A stretch of DNA of 64,000 nucleotides, from positions 496,001 through 560,000 of the forward strand of contig NZ_FMTS01000001.1 in the NCBI RefSeq assembly GCF_900100255.1. Reading direction: 5' to 3'. Below are positions 1 to 8,443 of this stretch, piece after piece; position 1 is the first letter of the stretch, and each line of letters begins with the position of its first letter. The position numbers were made by a program, and so were the translations under genes. The notes under the pieces are model-generated. The model did no database searches. It had not been told where the DNA came from and saw only the letters and a list, made by a program, of their open reading frames with translations. The DNA comes from Asticcacaulis taihuensis (GTDB taxonomy: Bacteria > Pseudomonadota > Alphaproteobacteria > Caulobacterales > Caulobacteraceae).

Positions 1-22
1 TTGATCCTGGTGATCAGGGAGT

Positions 23-156
23 TAGAAAACCGGTCTTACTCGGTCCCTATGGCCTTTAGCCGGAGCCTATTGCATACGCCATAGGCTCCCCGACCGAAGG
101 TCAAGGAGGGTGTACCGGAGTGGCCGGCAACAACCAGTAAGACTAGGGGTTTTCTA
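23..156. ncRNA. Candidate structured RNA upstream of a four-gene cluster
   Basis: The sequence can fold into a branched structure. Bases 23-31 pair with 148-156 (9 bp) and 33-40 with 136-143 (8 bp), giving a 17-bp closing stem with one asymmetric internal loop. Bases 41-45 pair with 92-96, and inside that 62-70 pair perfectly with 81-89 around a ten-base loop. A further CCGG/CCGG hairpin lies at 115-118/124-127. No ORF of note covers it. I do not recognise it as tmRNA, SRP RNA, RNase P RNA, a tRNA or a known riboswitch. It could be an RNA belonging to the downstream cluster, a terminator region of a gene to the left, or an element end. Strand and expression are unknown. Confidence 0.35.
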
Positions 157-418
157 CGACCCCAGGCCCGCGCGTACGGACCCGGATCGACTATAGCGTG
201 AGCCGGTTTGCAGAGCTAGTCAAAATGACAGAGCATCTTTGGCCGCGGATAAGCGTAATTCTGTAATAACTTGATTGAACGAGCTGGGAGGTGGAAGTAT
301 TCTAAAAATTGCCGATTCTCTCCGCAGCCGCCAATCGTCGGTTGTAGAACTTTTCTCAGGTGTTGCGGGCAAAGCCTTCATACAGTTGTTCCGTTAAGAA
401 AGCCGTCAAGTACCGCAA
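157..418. other. Non-coding leader before the four-gene cluster
   Basis: No convincing ORF is present. A weak inverted pair (GACTA near 189 and TAGTC near 217) follows the structured element. I could not identify a clear promoter or Shine-Dalgarno sequence for the ATG at 419. The composition turns AT-rich from about 220 onward, matching the genes that follow. Confidence 0.4.
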
Positions 419-1315
419 ATGTCACGTGCTCTTATTAACGACCGGATTGATCATTTTCGCGATTTTGGAATTTGGCCTCGGGTTCAAGAGTTGAACGCTG
501 AACAATGGCTAGGAAATTTCGCAGAACACGAATTGTTCATTGCAGAAAGACTACTTTCCCACTTTACCTATTTTAACCGTACAATGACTGATGCTTTACT
601 GAAGCAAGCAATCCAAAACTTTTTGACTAGCAAATGGCTGGTTGCCGATTTTGGTCAGCCGCCCTCATCAGCTGATTTGTCTTCGGTTCGATTTGTAGTT
701 AGCGAGGGCGAAGATCCAAATGCGACTGACAGTGGAAATTTATTCGCACGGAAGTTACGTGACATAATTCGCATCCCTGAAGTCTACATACGGACGCCCG
801 AGAAGGCATTAAGGGAAGCTTCTGCCGCTAAGCACTTCGTGTTCGTCGACGATTTTGTGGGCAGCGGCAATCAATTCATTGCGACTATCGAAAGGCAATA
901 TTCAAATACTGGAAAATATTCATCTTTCGAACAGCTGCTTGCGACGCCGGGCTATTCGATTTCCTATTGCCCATGCGTAGCCACAGCATATGCGCAGCAT
1001 CAACGAATTGCGGTCCGCTTCCCAACGATTAATTTATTCCCAGCACACCTGCTAACATCAAGTCACAACTGTACACTACCAAGCTCACGAGTGTGGCACG
1101 GAATGTCCTCCGGCGACTTGACGACTGCATTGTCGTCTTTGAGAGCCATTTCTCTCCGTGCAGGTTTTTCAGAGGATGATGGTGGCCAAGACTCGTGGCA
1201 CGGCTTCCATAGATTGGGCCTCTCCCTTGCTTTTGATCATGGGATTCCTGACGCAAGCCTCCCAATCTTTTTCTCCGAACGAAACGGCTGGAAGCCATTA
1301 ATAGGGAGAGCATAA
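419..1315 (+). CDS. PRTase-like protein (PRTase-CE type), first gene of a four-gene conflict-type cluster
   Basis: A 298-residue protein. Residues 141-152 (VFVDDFVGSGNQ) match the PRPP-loop-like signature of phosphoribosyltransferase folds, with beta strand, DD, then a glycine/serine loop. A segment around residues 93-108 (VVSEGEDPNATDSGN) precedes it. The helical N-terminus has no motif I know. From memory, this family (PRTase-CE) was named in computational surveys of prokaryotic conflict systems next to ORC/CDC6-like ATPases, which is the arrangement here. Its stop shares one base with the next start (TAATG), so translation is coupled. The gene is much more AT-rich than the mutasome genes downstream, suggesting transfer. 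Biochemical activity is unknown. Confidence 0.75.
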   Translation: MSRALINDRIDHFRDFGIWPRVQELNAEQWLGNFAEHELFIAERLLSHFTYFNRTMTDALLKQAIQNFLTSKWLVADFGQPPSSADLSSVRFVVSEGEDPNATDSGNLFARKLRDIIRIPEVYIRTPEKALREASAAKHFVFVDDFVGSGNQFIATIERQYSNTGKYSSFEQLLATPGYSISYCPCVATAYAQHQRIAVRFPTINLFPAHLLTSSHNCTLPSSRVWHGMSSGDLTTALSSLRAISLRAGFSEDDGGQDSWHGFHRLGLSLAFDHGIPDASLPIFFSERNGWKPLIGRA

Positions 1316-3177
1316 TGCCGACCGACTCCAACATCGCCGAAAAGCTAGAGCAATTGTTTGGGAGCTTCAGAGCAGAATCGTTACGGGATGATCTCTACCC
1401 ATTATTCAATGAGCCTGAATACTTTTATTATCTGATAGCGCCCAAGTCATGCCTACTTGAAGGCGGGCGTGGATCTGGAAAGACAACCGCGTTGCGCTGC
1501 ATGACTTACGAGGGACAAGCAGCACTTACCAGCAACGACTTTTCGGAACCGAAATTTGTTGGCCTATACACGAAAATTAATACGAATACGGTAGCCTCTT
1601 TTTCTGGTCCTGAGTTAAATATAACTTCATGGCAAAGGTTCTTCGGCCATTTCATCAATTTGATGATATGTGAAGAAGCGTTGATTTATATCAAGTGGCT
1701 TAAAGATTACCGTAAAAGTAATCACCTAGATGCGAAGATGAATTATACGCGCGTGGGCCAGGCTCTTGGATTCGCAAACGTTACAACTCTAAACGACTTA
1801 TTCAACGCAATAGACCACTCCAGAATGAGTCTGGAGATATATATTAACAATTTCGGCGATTCAAAGCCAACAATTTCGCCCCTTCAAACGCCCGTCAATA
1901 TACTTATGGAAGAGATGCGGGAACTAGATGGGCACAAAGACACTAACTTCTTCATAATACTTGATGAATACGAAAACTTTCTAGATTACCAGCAAAAAAT
2001 TGTTAACACCCTTATTAAGCATTCAGGAGAAAATTACTTTTTCAAAATTGGCGTTCGTGAACTTGGCTGGCGAGAGAAGACGACTCTTAATTCGTCAGAA
2101 GTGCTTATTAGCCCCGCAGATTACGAACGGATCCAAATTGAGGAAAAGTTGGAGAACGATTTTGCGGCTTTCGCAAAACGGGTGTGTGATGCACGGCTGC
2201 GGAAGGCAGACACGGCACTTTTCGGCCCAGCAATTGACGTAGAAACGCTTTTACCAGGCCTTTCAATTAAGGCGGAAGCAATTGAGCTCGGCGTAAGCCG
2301 GCACGTCGAGACCTTTCGATCATTTTTGCTGTCGACGGCAGACACTCATCGACTTCTGGACCTGCACGATCACGAACTTTACGTGTTCCAAGAATTGAAC
2401 AAGCAAAACCTACCAGAGGCGACTAAGGAAATAGAAGATTATTATCTCGGAAAAAAGAGCAGTAGGGAGCGATATGAGAACTATGCTTACTCACTACTAT
2501 TTTCAATTTCCGGAAAAGGTGCCAAAATTTCTAAATATTACTGCGGCCACTCTGTTCTAGCAAAGACAACGCATCAAAATATTAGATTTTACATGCAGCT
2601 TGTAAACGAATGCATTCGAGAGCAGTTTGCTGTGGGCAAAAGTATTTCCGAGCCTATCGATGCGCAACTTCAAACGGTAGCGGCACGTAATGTGGGATTG
2701 AGCTACTTGCGGGAACTGGAAGGTGTGTCGGTTCAGGGCGGGTCATTGGCAAAACTACTTTTGGGTCTGGGACGCCTTTTCCAAGTCATGGCCGCGAATC
2801 CAGTAGGTGGCAAGCCAGAATGCAACCAGTTTGAAATGTCGGAAGAAGTTTCCGATGTCGATAGTCAGACAAACCAAGAAGTCAGATCTCTGCTTATTGA
2901 AGCAGTTATGCATTTAGCACTTGTACGGACACCGGGAACGAAACTTACGACAGCGAGCGACGTCCGTTCTTGGGACTACGCACCTCATCCCATATTCGCA
3001 GCATATTTTGGCTTCAGCCATCGCCGCAAGCGCAAGATGAAGGTTGAAGAATCAGATTTGATTGCCCTTACAAAACAACCTCAAGAGACAATCAAAAAGT
3101 TGCTCGGACGTCGAGCACCTCTTGCCGACGAAGCACTTCCTATTCAGATGAGCATGTTTGATGAGTACTTTTGCTGA
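1315..3177 (+). CDS. ORC/CDC6-like P-loop ATPase
   Basis: A 620-residue protein with Walker A at residues 50-58 (GGRGSGKTT) and Walker B at about 214-220 (IILDEYE), giving a compact N-terminal AAA-type core. A long, mostly helical C-terminal half has no motif I recognise. The pattern resembles the ORC-CDC6 family AAA ATPases found in bacterial conflict systems rather than a replication initiator, and no origin-like repeats are nearby. It overlaps the upstream PRTase-like gene by one base and the downstream gene by 17 bases. In such systems the ATPase is usually the sensor or switch that controls an effector; that role is inference here. Confidence 0.75.
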   Translation: MPTDSNIAEKLEQLFGSFRAESLRDDLYPLFNEPEYFYYLIAPKSCLLEGGRGSGKTTALRCMTYEGQAALTSNDFSEPKFVGLYTKINTNTVASFSGPELNITSWQRFFGHFINLMICEEALIYIKWLKDYRKSNHLDAKMNYTRVGQALGFANVTTLNDLFNAIDHSRMSLEIYINNFGDSKPTISPLQTPVNILMEEMRELDGHKDTNFFIILDEYENFLDYQQKIVNTLIKHSGENYFFKIGVRELGWREKTTLNSSEVLISPADYERIQIEEKLENDFAAFAKRVCDARLRKADTALFGPAIDVETLLPGLSIKAEAIELGVSRHVETFRSFLLSTADTHRLLDLHDHELYVFQELNKQNLPEATKEIEDYYLGKKSSRERYENYAYSLLFSISGKGAKISKYYCGHSVLAKTTHQNIRFYMQLVNECIREQFAVGKSISEPIDAQLQTVAARNVGLSYLRELEGVSVQGGSLAKLLLGLGRLFQVMAANPVGGKPECNQFEMSEEVSDVDSQTNQEVRSLLIEAVMHLALVRTPGTKLTTASDVRSWDYAPHPIFAAYFGFSHRRKRKMKVEESDLIALTKQPQETIKKLLGRRAPLADEALPIQMSMFDEYFC

Positions 3178-4111
3178 TATCGGCCTGAGAGCGCCACCAC
3201 ATGCGATATACGAGACGCGTGACAGGGTAGCTTTCGCCCCTGATTCTGTTTTGATTTTCGGTCATTTTGAGACTCGGAGTCATTTGCCGGAAAGCTGGGT
3301 GTCCCAGTTGTCTCAACAAAGAATCTTTCAAGTCGCGGAAGGAAGTGATTTTGGCCAAATTCGAATCGAAGGTGAAATTGATGAGGATTTGTCCCTGCGG
3401 GAGAACTCCAAGTTTAGAGGTTGGCTGAATAACTTGCCGGCCACAACAGTATATCTGGATATCACGGGGCTTGGGCATCACTTGTGGATGCCGATCTTGC
3501 GAATGCTGCTCGAAGGCGGAAAAGTAGTTCAGTGCCTTTACACAGAACCCGGTGAATATACTTACAGTTCAAATCCTAGACCAGGCGACTTCTATGATCT
3601 CAGCGAAAAGATGCGCGGGTTCAGACCGATTCCTACTTTCGCTCGTATTCCCTCAAGGGGGCGTCCGGCAGGCCTTTTGATACCGCTCCTCGGTTTTGAA
3701 GGCGTCCGTTTCAAGCATTTAGTTGAAGTTATTGAGCCGAACGATAAGGACATTTATCCCATCATAGGGGTACCTGGGTTCGAAATTGACTATCCATTTC
3801 ATACCTTTGAGGGCAATGCAGATCCGTTGCGATCGACTAGGGCGTGGCAGAGAGTTGACTATGTCGACGCCTCCTGCCCCTTCTCGCTATTCAGCCTAAT
3901 TGAGCGCATGCGTCAGGACCATCCAGGGCGGGCGATTCAAGTTGCAACTATTGGGACTAAACCCCATGCCCTCGGGGCCATGCTTTATGCAATGAGGGAC
4001 GATACATGCGAAATTCTATATGATCACCCGGTTCGTAAACAGGGCCGCACGCACGGTAGCGGGAAATGTCACGTGTATGATATTTCGACATTTTGGCGTA
4101 CTGGTCATTGA
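3161..4111 (+). CDS. Uncharacterised Rossmann-like protein, third gene of the conflict-type cluster
   Basis: A 316-residue protein of no family I can name. The ATG at 3161 lies inside the end of the ATPase gene; an in-frame TTG sits directly before it. Two segments look like strand-loop-helix units of a Rossmann fold: residues 97-117 begin YLDITG and continue into a hydrophobic helix, and residues 259-276 read QVATIGTKPHALGAMLYA. The DxTG and GTKP features recall the nucleotide-sensing loops of CARF-like domains, but the order and spacing are not canonical and this is only a suggestion. The C-terminus carries a basic, glycine-rich stretch (RKQGRTHGSGK). Its stop codon shares a base with the next start (TGATG). 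Confidence 0.6.
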   Translation: MSTFADIGLRAPPHAIYETRDRVAFAPDSVLIFGHFETRSHLPESWVSQLSQQRIFQVAEGSDFGQIRIEGEIDEDLSLRENSKFRGWLNNLPATTVYLDITGLGHHLWMPILRMLLEGGKVVQCLYTEPGEYTYSSNPRPGDFYDLSEKMRGFRPIPTFARIPSRGRPAGLLIPLLGFEGVRFKHLVEVIEPNDKDIYPIIGVPGFEIDYPFHTFEGNADPLRSTRAWQRVDYVDASCPFSLFSLIERMRQDHPGRAIQVATIGTKPHALGAMLYAMRDDTCEILYDHPVRKQGRTHGSGKCHVYDISTFWRTGH

Positions 4112-5205
4112 TGCAGGACATCCTTCACTACACTCCCGAAAAAACGGCTAAAGCTCTGATTGCCAAGTCTCGAATAGGCAATCCGCATTCCGTGGCAGAT
4201 TTTTGCGTTGGAGATGGCAGCCTCATTCGTGCCGCAGCTATTCGATGGCCTGAGGCGAGATTGTTCATCAATGATGTAGACACAGAAGCCTTAGCTCATG
4301 CCGCTATGAAAGTACCCAGCGCTTCACTGAGCTCGGTTGACTTTCTTAGTGAGCAACTGACTGAGCATTTGCACTCAAATAACTTTCAACGCTTCAGCAC
4401 CATTTTGCTCAATCCGCCTTTTGCTAACGTAGGTGCAAAACGTTGGCGGCCACGTGGTATTTTCAGTGATGTGCCATGTAGTCGCGCGATGGCCTTCCTG
4501 TTAACTGCTGTCGACCACATTGAACATGATGGTGAAGTTCTGGCAATTTTACCAGCTTCGACAATTCACAGTCATATCGATGAAACTGCTCGAAATGTCC
4601 TTGGACAGGTGGGCAAATTCCGCGTTTTAAGCAAGCCTGCTCTAGGCGTTTTCCCTAGAATAAGTGCGACGACCTACATGGTGCGAGTTTCCAAGGTCCG
4701 ACCCGAAAAGCGTAAAATGTCCGAGGAAACCGGTCTAAGTGCAGACTGCGCTCGGCTCGTGGAATGCATCGTCCGAGGAAATATCTCTACTAAGAAATCA
4801 GAGCGCGTAGTGACAGATGACACCGAAGGAATGGTGCATACAACATCTATCAAAAACGGAAAAATCGTAGAAATATATCAACTGCCTCAAACGATGGAGG
4901 CTAGAAGTTCGCGCAAAATTCTGGAAAATTACATTCTAATACCAAGGGTAGGGAAAATAGATCCCGGACATATTGTAATGAAATTGTGCAGTGCGCCTCT
5001 GCATCTTTCTGACTGTCTTTTCGCCATACGCTGCGATTCTCCCGATATGGTTTCGGAGATTCATGCAAGGCTTATAGATGATTTTACAAATTTGAAGGAA
5101 TTGTACAAGGGAACAGGTGCGCCTTATTTAACCAGAGATCACCTTGCTAAATACATGACTAAATTACTGTCCAAAAAGATAATTAAGCGCCTTTGTGGTA
5201 ATTGA
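4111..5205 (+). CDS. DNA methyltransferase-like protein (NPPF motif), fourth gene of the cluster
   Basis: A 364-residue protein, read from the ATG that overlaps the preceding stop as TGATG; an earlier in-frame TTG is less likely. Residues 30-38 (DFCVGDGSL) form a SAM-binding motif I, and 101-104 (NPPF) the catalytic motif IV of amino-type (usually N6-adenine) methyltransferases. Residues 144-150 (VLAILPA) fit the following strand. The C-terminal third resembles a target-recognition region but matches nothing I know. There is no restriction nuclease gene beside it, so it may modify DNA or RNA as part of the four-gene system, or act as a sensor or self-marking component. The gene ends 20 bases from the convergent dnaE2 stop. 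Confidence 0.7.
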   Translation: MQDILHYTPEKTAKALIAKSRIGNPHSVADFCVGDGSLIRAAAIRWPEARLFINDVDTEALAHAAMKVPSASLSSVDFLSEQLTEHLHSNNFQRFSTILLNPPFANVGAKRWRPRGIFSDVPCSRAMAFLLTAVDHIEHDGEVLAILPASTIHSHIDETARNVLGQVGKFRVLSKPALGVFPRISATTYMVRVSKVRPEKRKMSEETGLSADCARLVECIVRGNISTKKSERVVTDDTEGMVHTTSIKNGKIVEIYQLPQTMEARSSRKILENYILIPRVGKIDPGHIVMKLCSAPLHLSDCLFAIRCDSPDMVSEIHARLIDDFTNLKELYKGTGAPYLTRDHLAKYMTKLLSKKIIKRLCGN

Positions 5206-5224
5206 ACTGTCTCGCCAAGACAAA

Positions 5225-8200
5225 TTATTTAAAATCCCGGCTCCGGTGTTCGATCCGGGCCTGCATGGCGACCCGCGGATCGACACCCGGCCCGCCGTTT
5301 CGGAATTCATCGCCCGGCTGATGCGGCGGATGGAGCGGATTATCCCGGTCGCCGACCTCCGCCAACATATGTGACAGGTCGACGGCCGTGCGTGCGATCA
5401 CATGGACGACCTCCCCTTCCCGCTGCACATAGCCGGTGATCAGAACCAGGCTGGCGCCGTAAACGGCTTGTTTGTATGTCTCGCCCACCTGCTCCCAGAC
5501 AATGATATTGGCATTGGCCGTTTCGTCCTCGATCGTCATGAAGATCACGCCGTTGGCCGAGCCCGGTCGCTGACGGACATTCACCATGCCGGCAACAGAA
5601 ACGTAGCGCTTATCTTTCGAGGCCATTGCCTCCTGGCAGGTGACGAACCCTCTCGCCTGCAAATCCGCACGTAAAAACGCGACCGGATGAACCGTCTGGC
5701 TGAAGCCAACCGTGTTGTAGTCCTCGACGACATTGGCACCATCGGTCATGCGCTTCAGGGCCAGGTCGAGATTTTCATATTCAGAGACGCTTCGGCCATG
5801 TTGGTCGAGAACGCAGTCGAACAGAGGCAAGACATCGTCCCCCAGGGACTTGATGGCCAGGGTGGCATCCCGTCGAACGATCCCAAAGGACGTATCGAAA
5901 ACATTCGCCTTAGCCAGCTTGCGCAAGGTCGATGCCGGTGTTTTGGCACGGCGCCACAGGTCGGGAATAGATTTGTAGGGTGCCTCGCCACGCCGGAAAA
6001 CCAGGTCGGCAACATCCTGGCTACGTATGCCCTTGATCAGCCGAAACCCTAATCGAACGGCAAACTTGCCGGGTCGTTTGCTGGGCTCCAAAGTACAGTC
6101 CCATCGGCTGTTGTTGGCGCAGAACCAGCGGATTTCCACGCCGTGGGCTTTGGCGTCGCGGATCAGTTGTGCCGGTGCGTAGAAGCCCATAGGCTGGCTG
6201 TTCAGGATTGCTGCCAGGAACACATCCGGGTGGTGGCATTTCATCCAGCATGAGGCTTCCGCGATAATAGCGAACGAGAAGGCGTGCGATTCGGGAAAGC
6301 CATAGCTGCCAAAGCCTTCCAACTGCTTGACCAATTGATTGGCGTATTCTTCGGTATAGCCGTTTTTCAACATGCCATCGATGATCGCCTGGCTGACTTC
6401 GCCCAGCCCGCCGGTCTTCTTAAAGGTGGCTTGCGCGCGCCGGACCTGGTCGGCTTGCCCTGCGGTAAAGCCAGCGCACACAGAGACCAGCCGCATCGCT
6501 TGTTCCTGAAATAGCGGAACGCCTTTCGTCTTCGCGAGAATGCCTTCCACTTCTGGCGTCGGATAGGTGACCTCCTCTTCGCCTTTCAGACGTCGAAGAT
6601 AGGGATGGACCATATCCCCTTGGATGGGGCCTGGCCTGACGATGGCGACCTGAATCACGATCTGATAAAAGGTGCGGGGCTGGGTCTGTGGCAGCATACT
6701 GATCTGCGCGCGGCTCTCGATCTGAAAGGTGCCGATGGTGTCGGCCCGGCGGATCATCGCGTAGGTCTTTGGGTCTTCTGGCGGGATGGAGGCCAGGTCC
6801 ATATGGATGCCCTTATGCTCGGCCAGGAGATCGAACCCGCGCTTCAAAGCGGTCATCATGCCCAGGGCCAGACAGTCCATTTTCATGAACTTGAGGACAT
6901 CGATATCGTCCTTGTCCCACTCGATCACCTGCCGTCCTGCCATCCGGGCCGGTTCGATCGGCACCAGTTCGTCCAGGCGATCGTTCGTCAAGACGAAGCC
7001 GCCGGGGTGCTGAGACAGCTGGCGCGGAACGTCGAGCAGCAGGAGGTGTATTTCGAACGCCTGTTTCAGGCGGCGATCATTGATGTTGAGACCGAGTTCC
7101 GCCGCCATTTCCGGCGTACAGCCTTCCGAATGCCAATATCGAATATTCTTGGCCAGAACCTTGATGGTGTCCTCCGGAAAGCCGAGGACACGCAAGGCGT
7201 CACGCATAGCGCCCCGCGTGCGGAAGCGCGAGACCACGGCTGTCACCGCGGCATGGTCGCGGCCATACGTCTCCCATATCCATTCATAAACCTGCTCACG
7301 ACGCTGGTGCTCAAAGTCTACGTCGATGTCGGGCGGCTCTTTCCGTTCCAGAGAAATGAAGCGCTCAAATAGCAGGTCATTGCGTGACGGATCGACCGAG
7401 GTGATGCCCAGGACATAGCAGACGCAGGAATTGGCGGCCGAACCTCTGCCCTGGTGGAGGATGTCACGAGACTGGGCAAATTTCACGATCGAATTCACGG
7501 TCAGGAAGTACTTGGCGTAGTCGAGCTGGTCGATCAGGTCGAGCTCATGCTTCAGCAGATCGATGACCGACTGCGGCACGCCTTCGGGATAGCGCCACCT
7601 CGCGCCGGCCCAACAGAACCGCTTCAAGGCTTCCAGTGCCGACACGCCGGGCAAAAGCCGCTCTTCCGGGTATTGATATTCCAGCTCCGACAAGGAAAAC
7701 CGGCACTTGTCAGCGATTTCCTCCGTCCGCCGCAGGGCCTCTCGGTAATCCGAAAACAGCCGGTGCATTTCCTCGGGGGACTTCAGGAACCGGTCAGCAT
7801 ATTTGTAACGGAGATCGCCCATTGTATCGATGGTGCACCGGTTCTTGATGCAGGTAATGACATCGTGCAGGAAGGCGCGGTCATGAGCGGAATAGAGGAC
7901 GTCGTTGGTGACTACGGTCGGGACGCGCTGCTTTACAGCCAGATTCGACAGGGTATGCAGACGCATATGGTCGTTCTGCCGGTAACGAAGGGACAACGCC
8001 ATGTACGCATGCTCGCCAAACAGGGCTTTCACTTTCCGAAGGCGCAAGGCGCACAGGTCGTCCGGCTCATCCGGTATAAAAACCGCCAGCAGCCCTTCAT
8101 GAAAATCCTCGACATCCGACCAGTCGAGATCGCACTTCCCCTTCCCCGCCCGCATCTTGCCTAGGGACAAAAGCCGGCACAGATTGCCATAGCCGGTCCG

Positions 8201-8443
8201 GTCCATCGGGTAGACCAGTAGGATCAGGCCATCGCGCAAGACGAGACGGCAGCCGATGATCAGGCGAACACCCGTTTCTTGGGCGGCCACATGGGCGCGC
8301 ACGATGCCGGCAAGGGTATTGGTGTCGGTAACGGCCAGGGTGTCCATGCCCAGTGTCTTTGCGCGGTCGAACAAAGCGTCCGGCGCCGACACCGCCTGAA
8401 GAAACGAAAAATACGAGGCGCATTGCAGTTCGACGTAGGCCAT
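5225..8443 (-). CDS. dnaE2: Error-prone DNA polymerase DnaE2 (ImuC)
   Basis: A 1072-residue C-family polymerase that performs translesion synthesis with ImuA and ImuB in the SOS response. The PHP domain at residues 1-65 has lost the metal-binding histidine expected near its start (YFSFLQAVSA), typical of DnaE2. The palm carries QGRGSAANSC (331-340) and the catalytic PDIDVD (371-376). The C-terminus has helix-hairpin-helix and OB-fold regions. The start is the ATG that overlaps the imuB stop (TGATG); longer upstream readings run within imuB in another frame and are not credible. It is the last gene of imuA-imuB-dnaE2 and should be expressed from the LexA-controlled imuA promoter. Confidence 0.97.
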   Translation of the reverse strand: MAYVELQCASYFSFLQAVSAPDALFDRAKTLGMDTLAVTDTNTLAGIVRAHVAAQETGVRLIIGCRLVLRDGLILLVYPMDRTGYGNLCRLLSLGKMRAGKGKCDLDWSDVEDFHEGLLAVFIPDEPDDLCALRLRKVKALFGEHAYMALSLRYRQNDHMRLHTLSNLAVKQRVPTVVTNDVLYSAHDRAFLHDVITCIKNRCTIDTMGDLRYKYADRFLKSPEEMHRLFSDYREALRRTEEIADKCRFSLSELEYQYPEERLLPGVSALEALKRFCWAGARWRYPEGVPQSVIDLLKHELDLIDQLDYAKYFLTVNSIVKFAQSRDILHQGRGSAANSCVCYVLGITSVDPSRNDLLFERFISLERKEPPDIDVDFEHQRREQVYEWIWETYGRDHAAVTAVVSRFRTRGAMRDALRVLGFPEDTIKVLAKNIRYWHSEGCTPEMAAELGLNINDRRLKQAFEIHLLLLDVPRQLSQHPGGFVLTNDRLDELVPIEPARMAGRQVIEWDKDDIDVLKFMKMDCLALGMMTALKRGFDLLAEHKGIHMDLASIPPEDPKTYAMIRRADTIGTFQIESRAQISMLPQTQPRTFYQIVIQVAIVRPGPIQGDMVHPYLRRLKGEEEVTYPTPEVEGILAKTKGVPLFQEQAMRLVSVCAGFTAGQADQVRRAQATFKKTGGLGEVSQAIIDGMLKNGYTEEYANQLVKQLEGFGSYGFPESHAFSFAIIAEASCWMKCHHPDVFLAAILNSQPMGFYAPAQLIRDAKAHGVEIRWFCANNSRWDCTLEPSKRPGKFAVRLGFRLIKGIRSQDVADLVFRRGEAPYKSIPDLWRRAKTPASTLRKLAKANVFDTSFGIVRRDATLAIKSLGDDVLPLFDCVLDQHGRSVSEYENLDLALKRMTDGANVVEDYNTVGFSQTVHPVAFLRADLQARGFVTCQEAMASKDKRYVSVAGMVNVRQRPGSANGVIFMTIEDETANANIIVWEQVGETYKQAVYGASLVLITGYVQREGEVVHVIARTAVDLSHMLAEVGDRDNPLHPPHQPGDEFRNGGPGVDPRVAMQARIEHRSRDFK

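Noticed and set aside
23-156. Retron ncRNA (inverted repeats a1/a2 with inner hairpins)
   Set aside because: No reverse transcriptase gene is within the window near it, and the conserved retron branching guanosine context could not be placed.
1315-3177. Replication initiator (because of ORC/CDC6 likeness)
   Set aside because: No iterons, origin-like AT repeats or partition genes are nearby, and the operon context is a conflict-type cluster.
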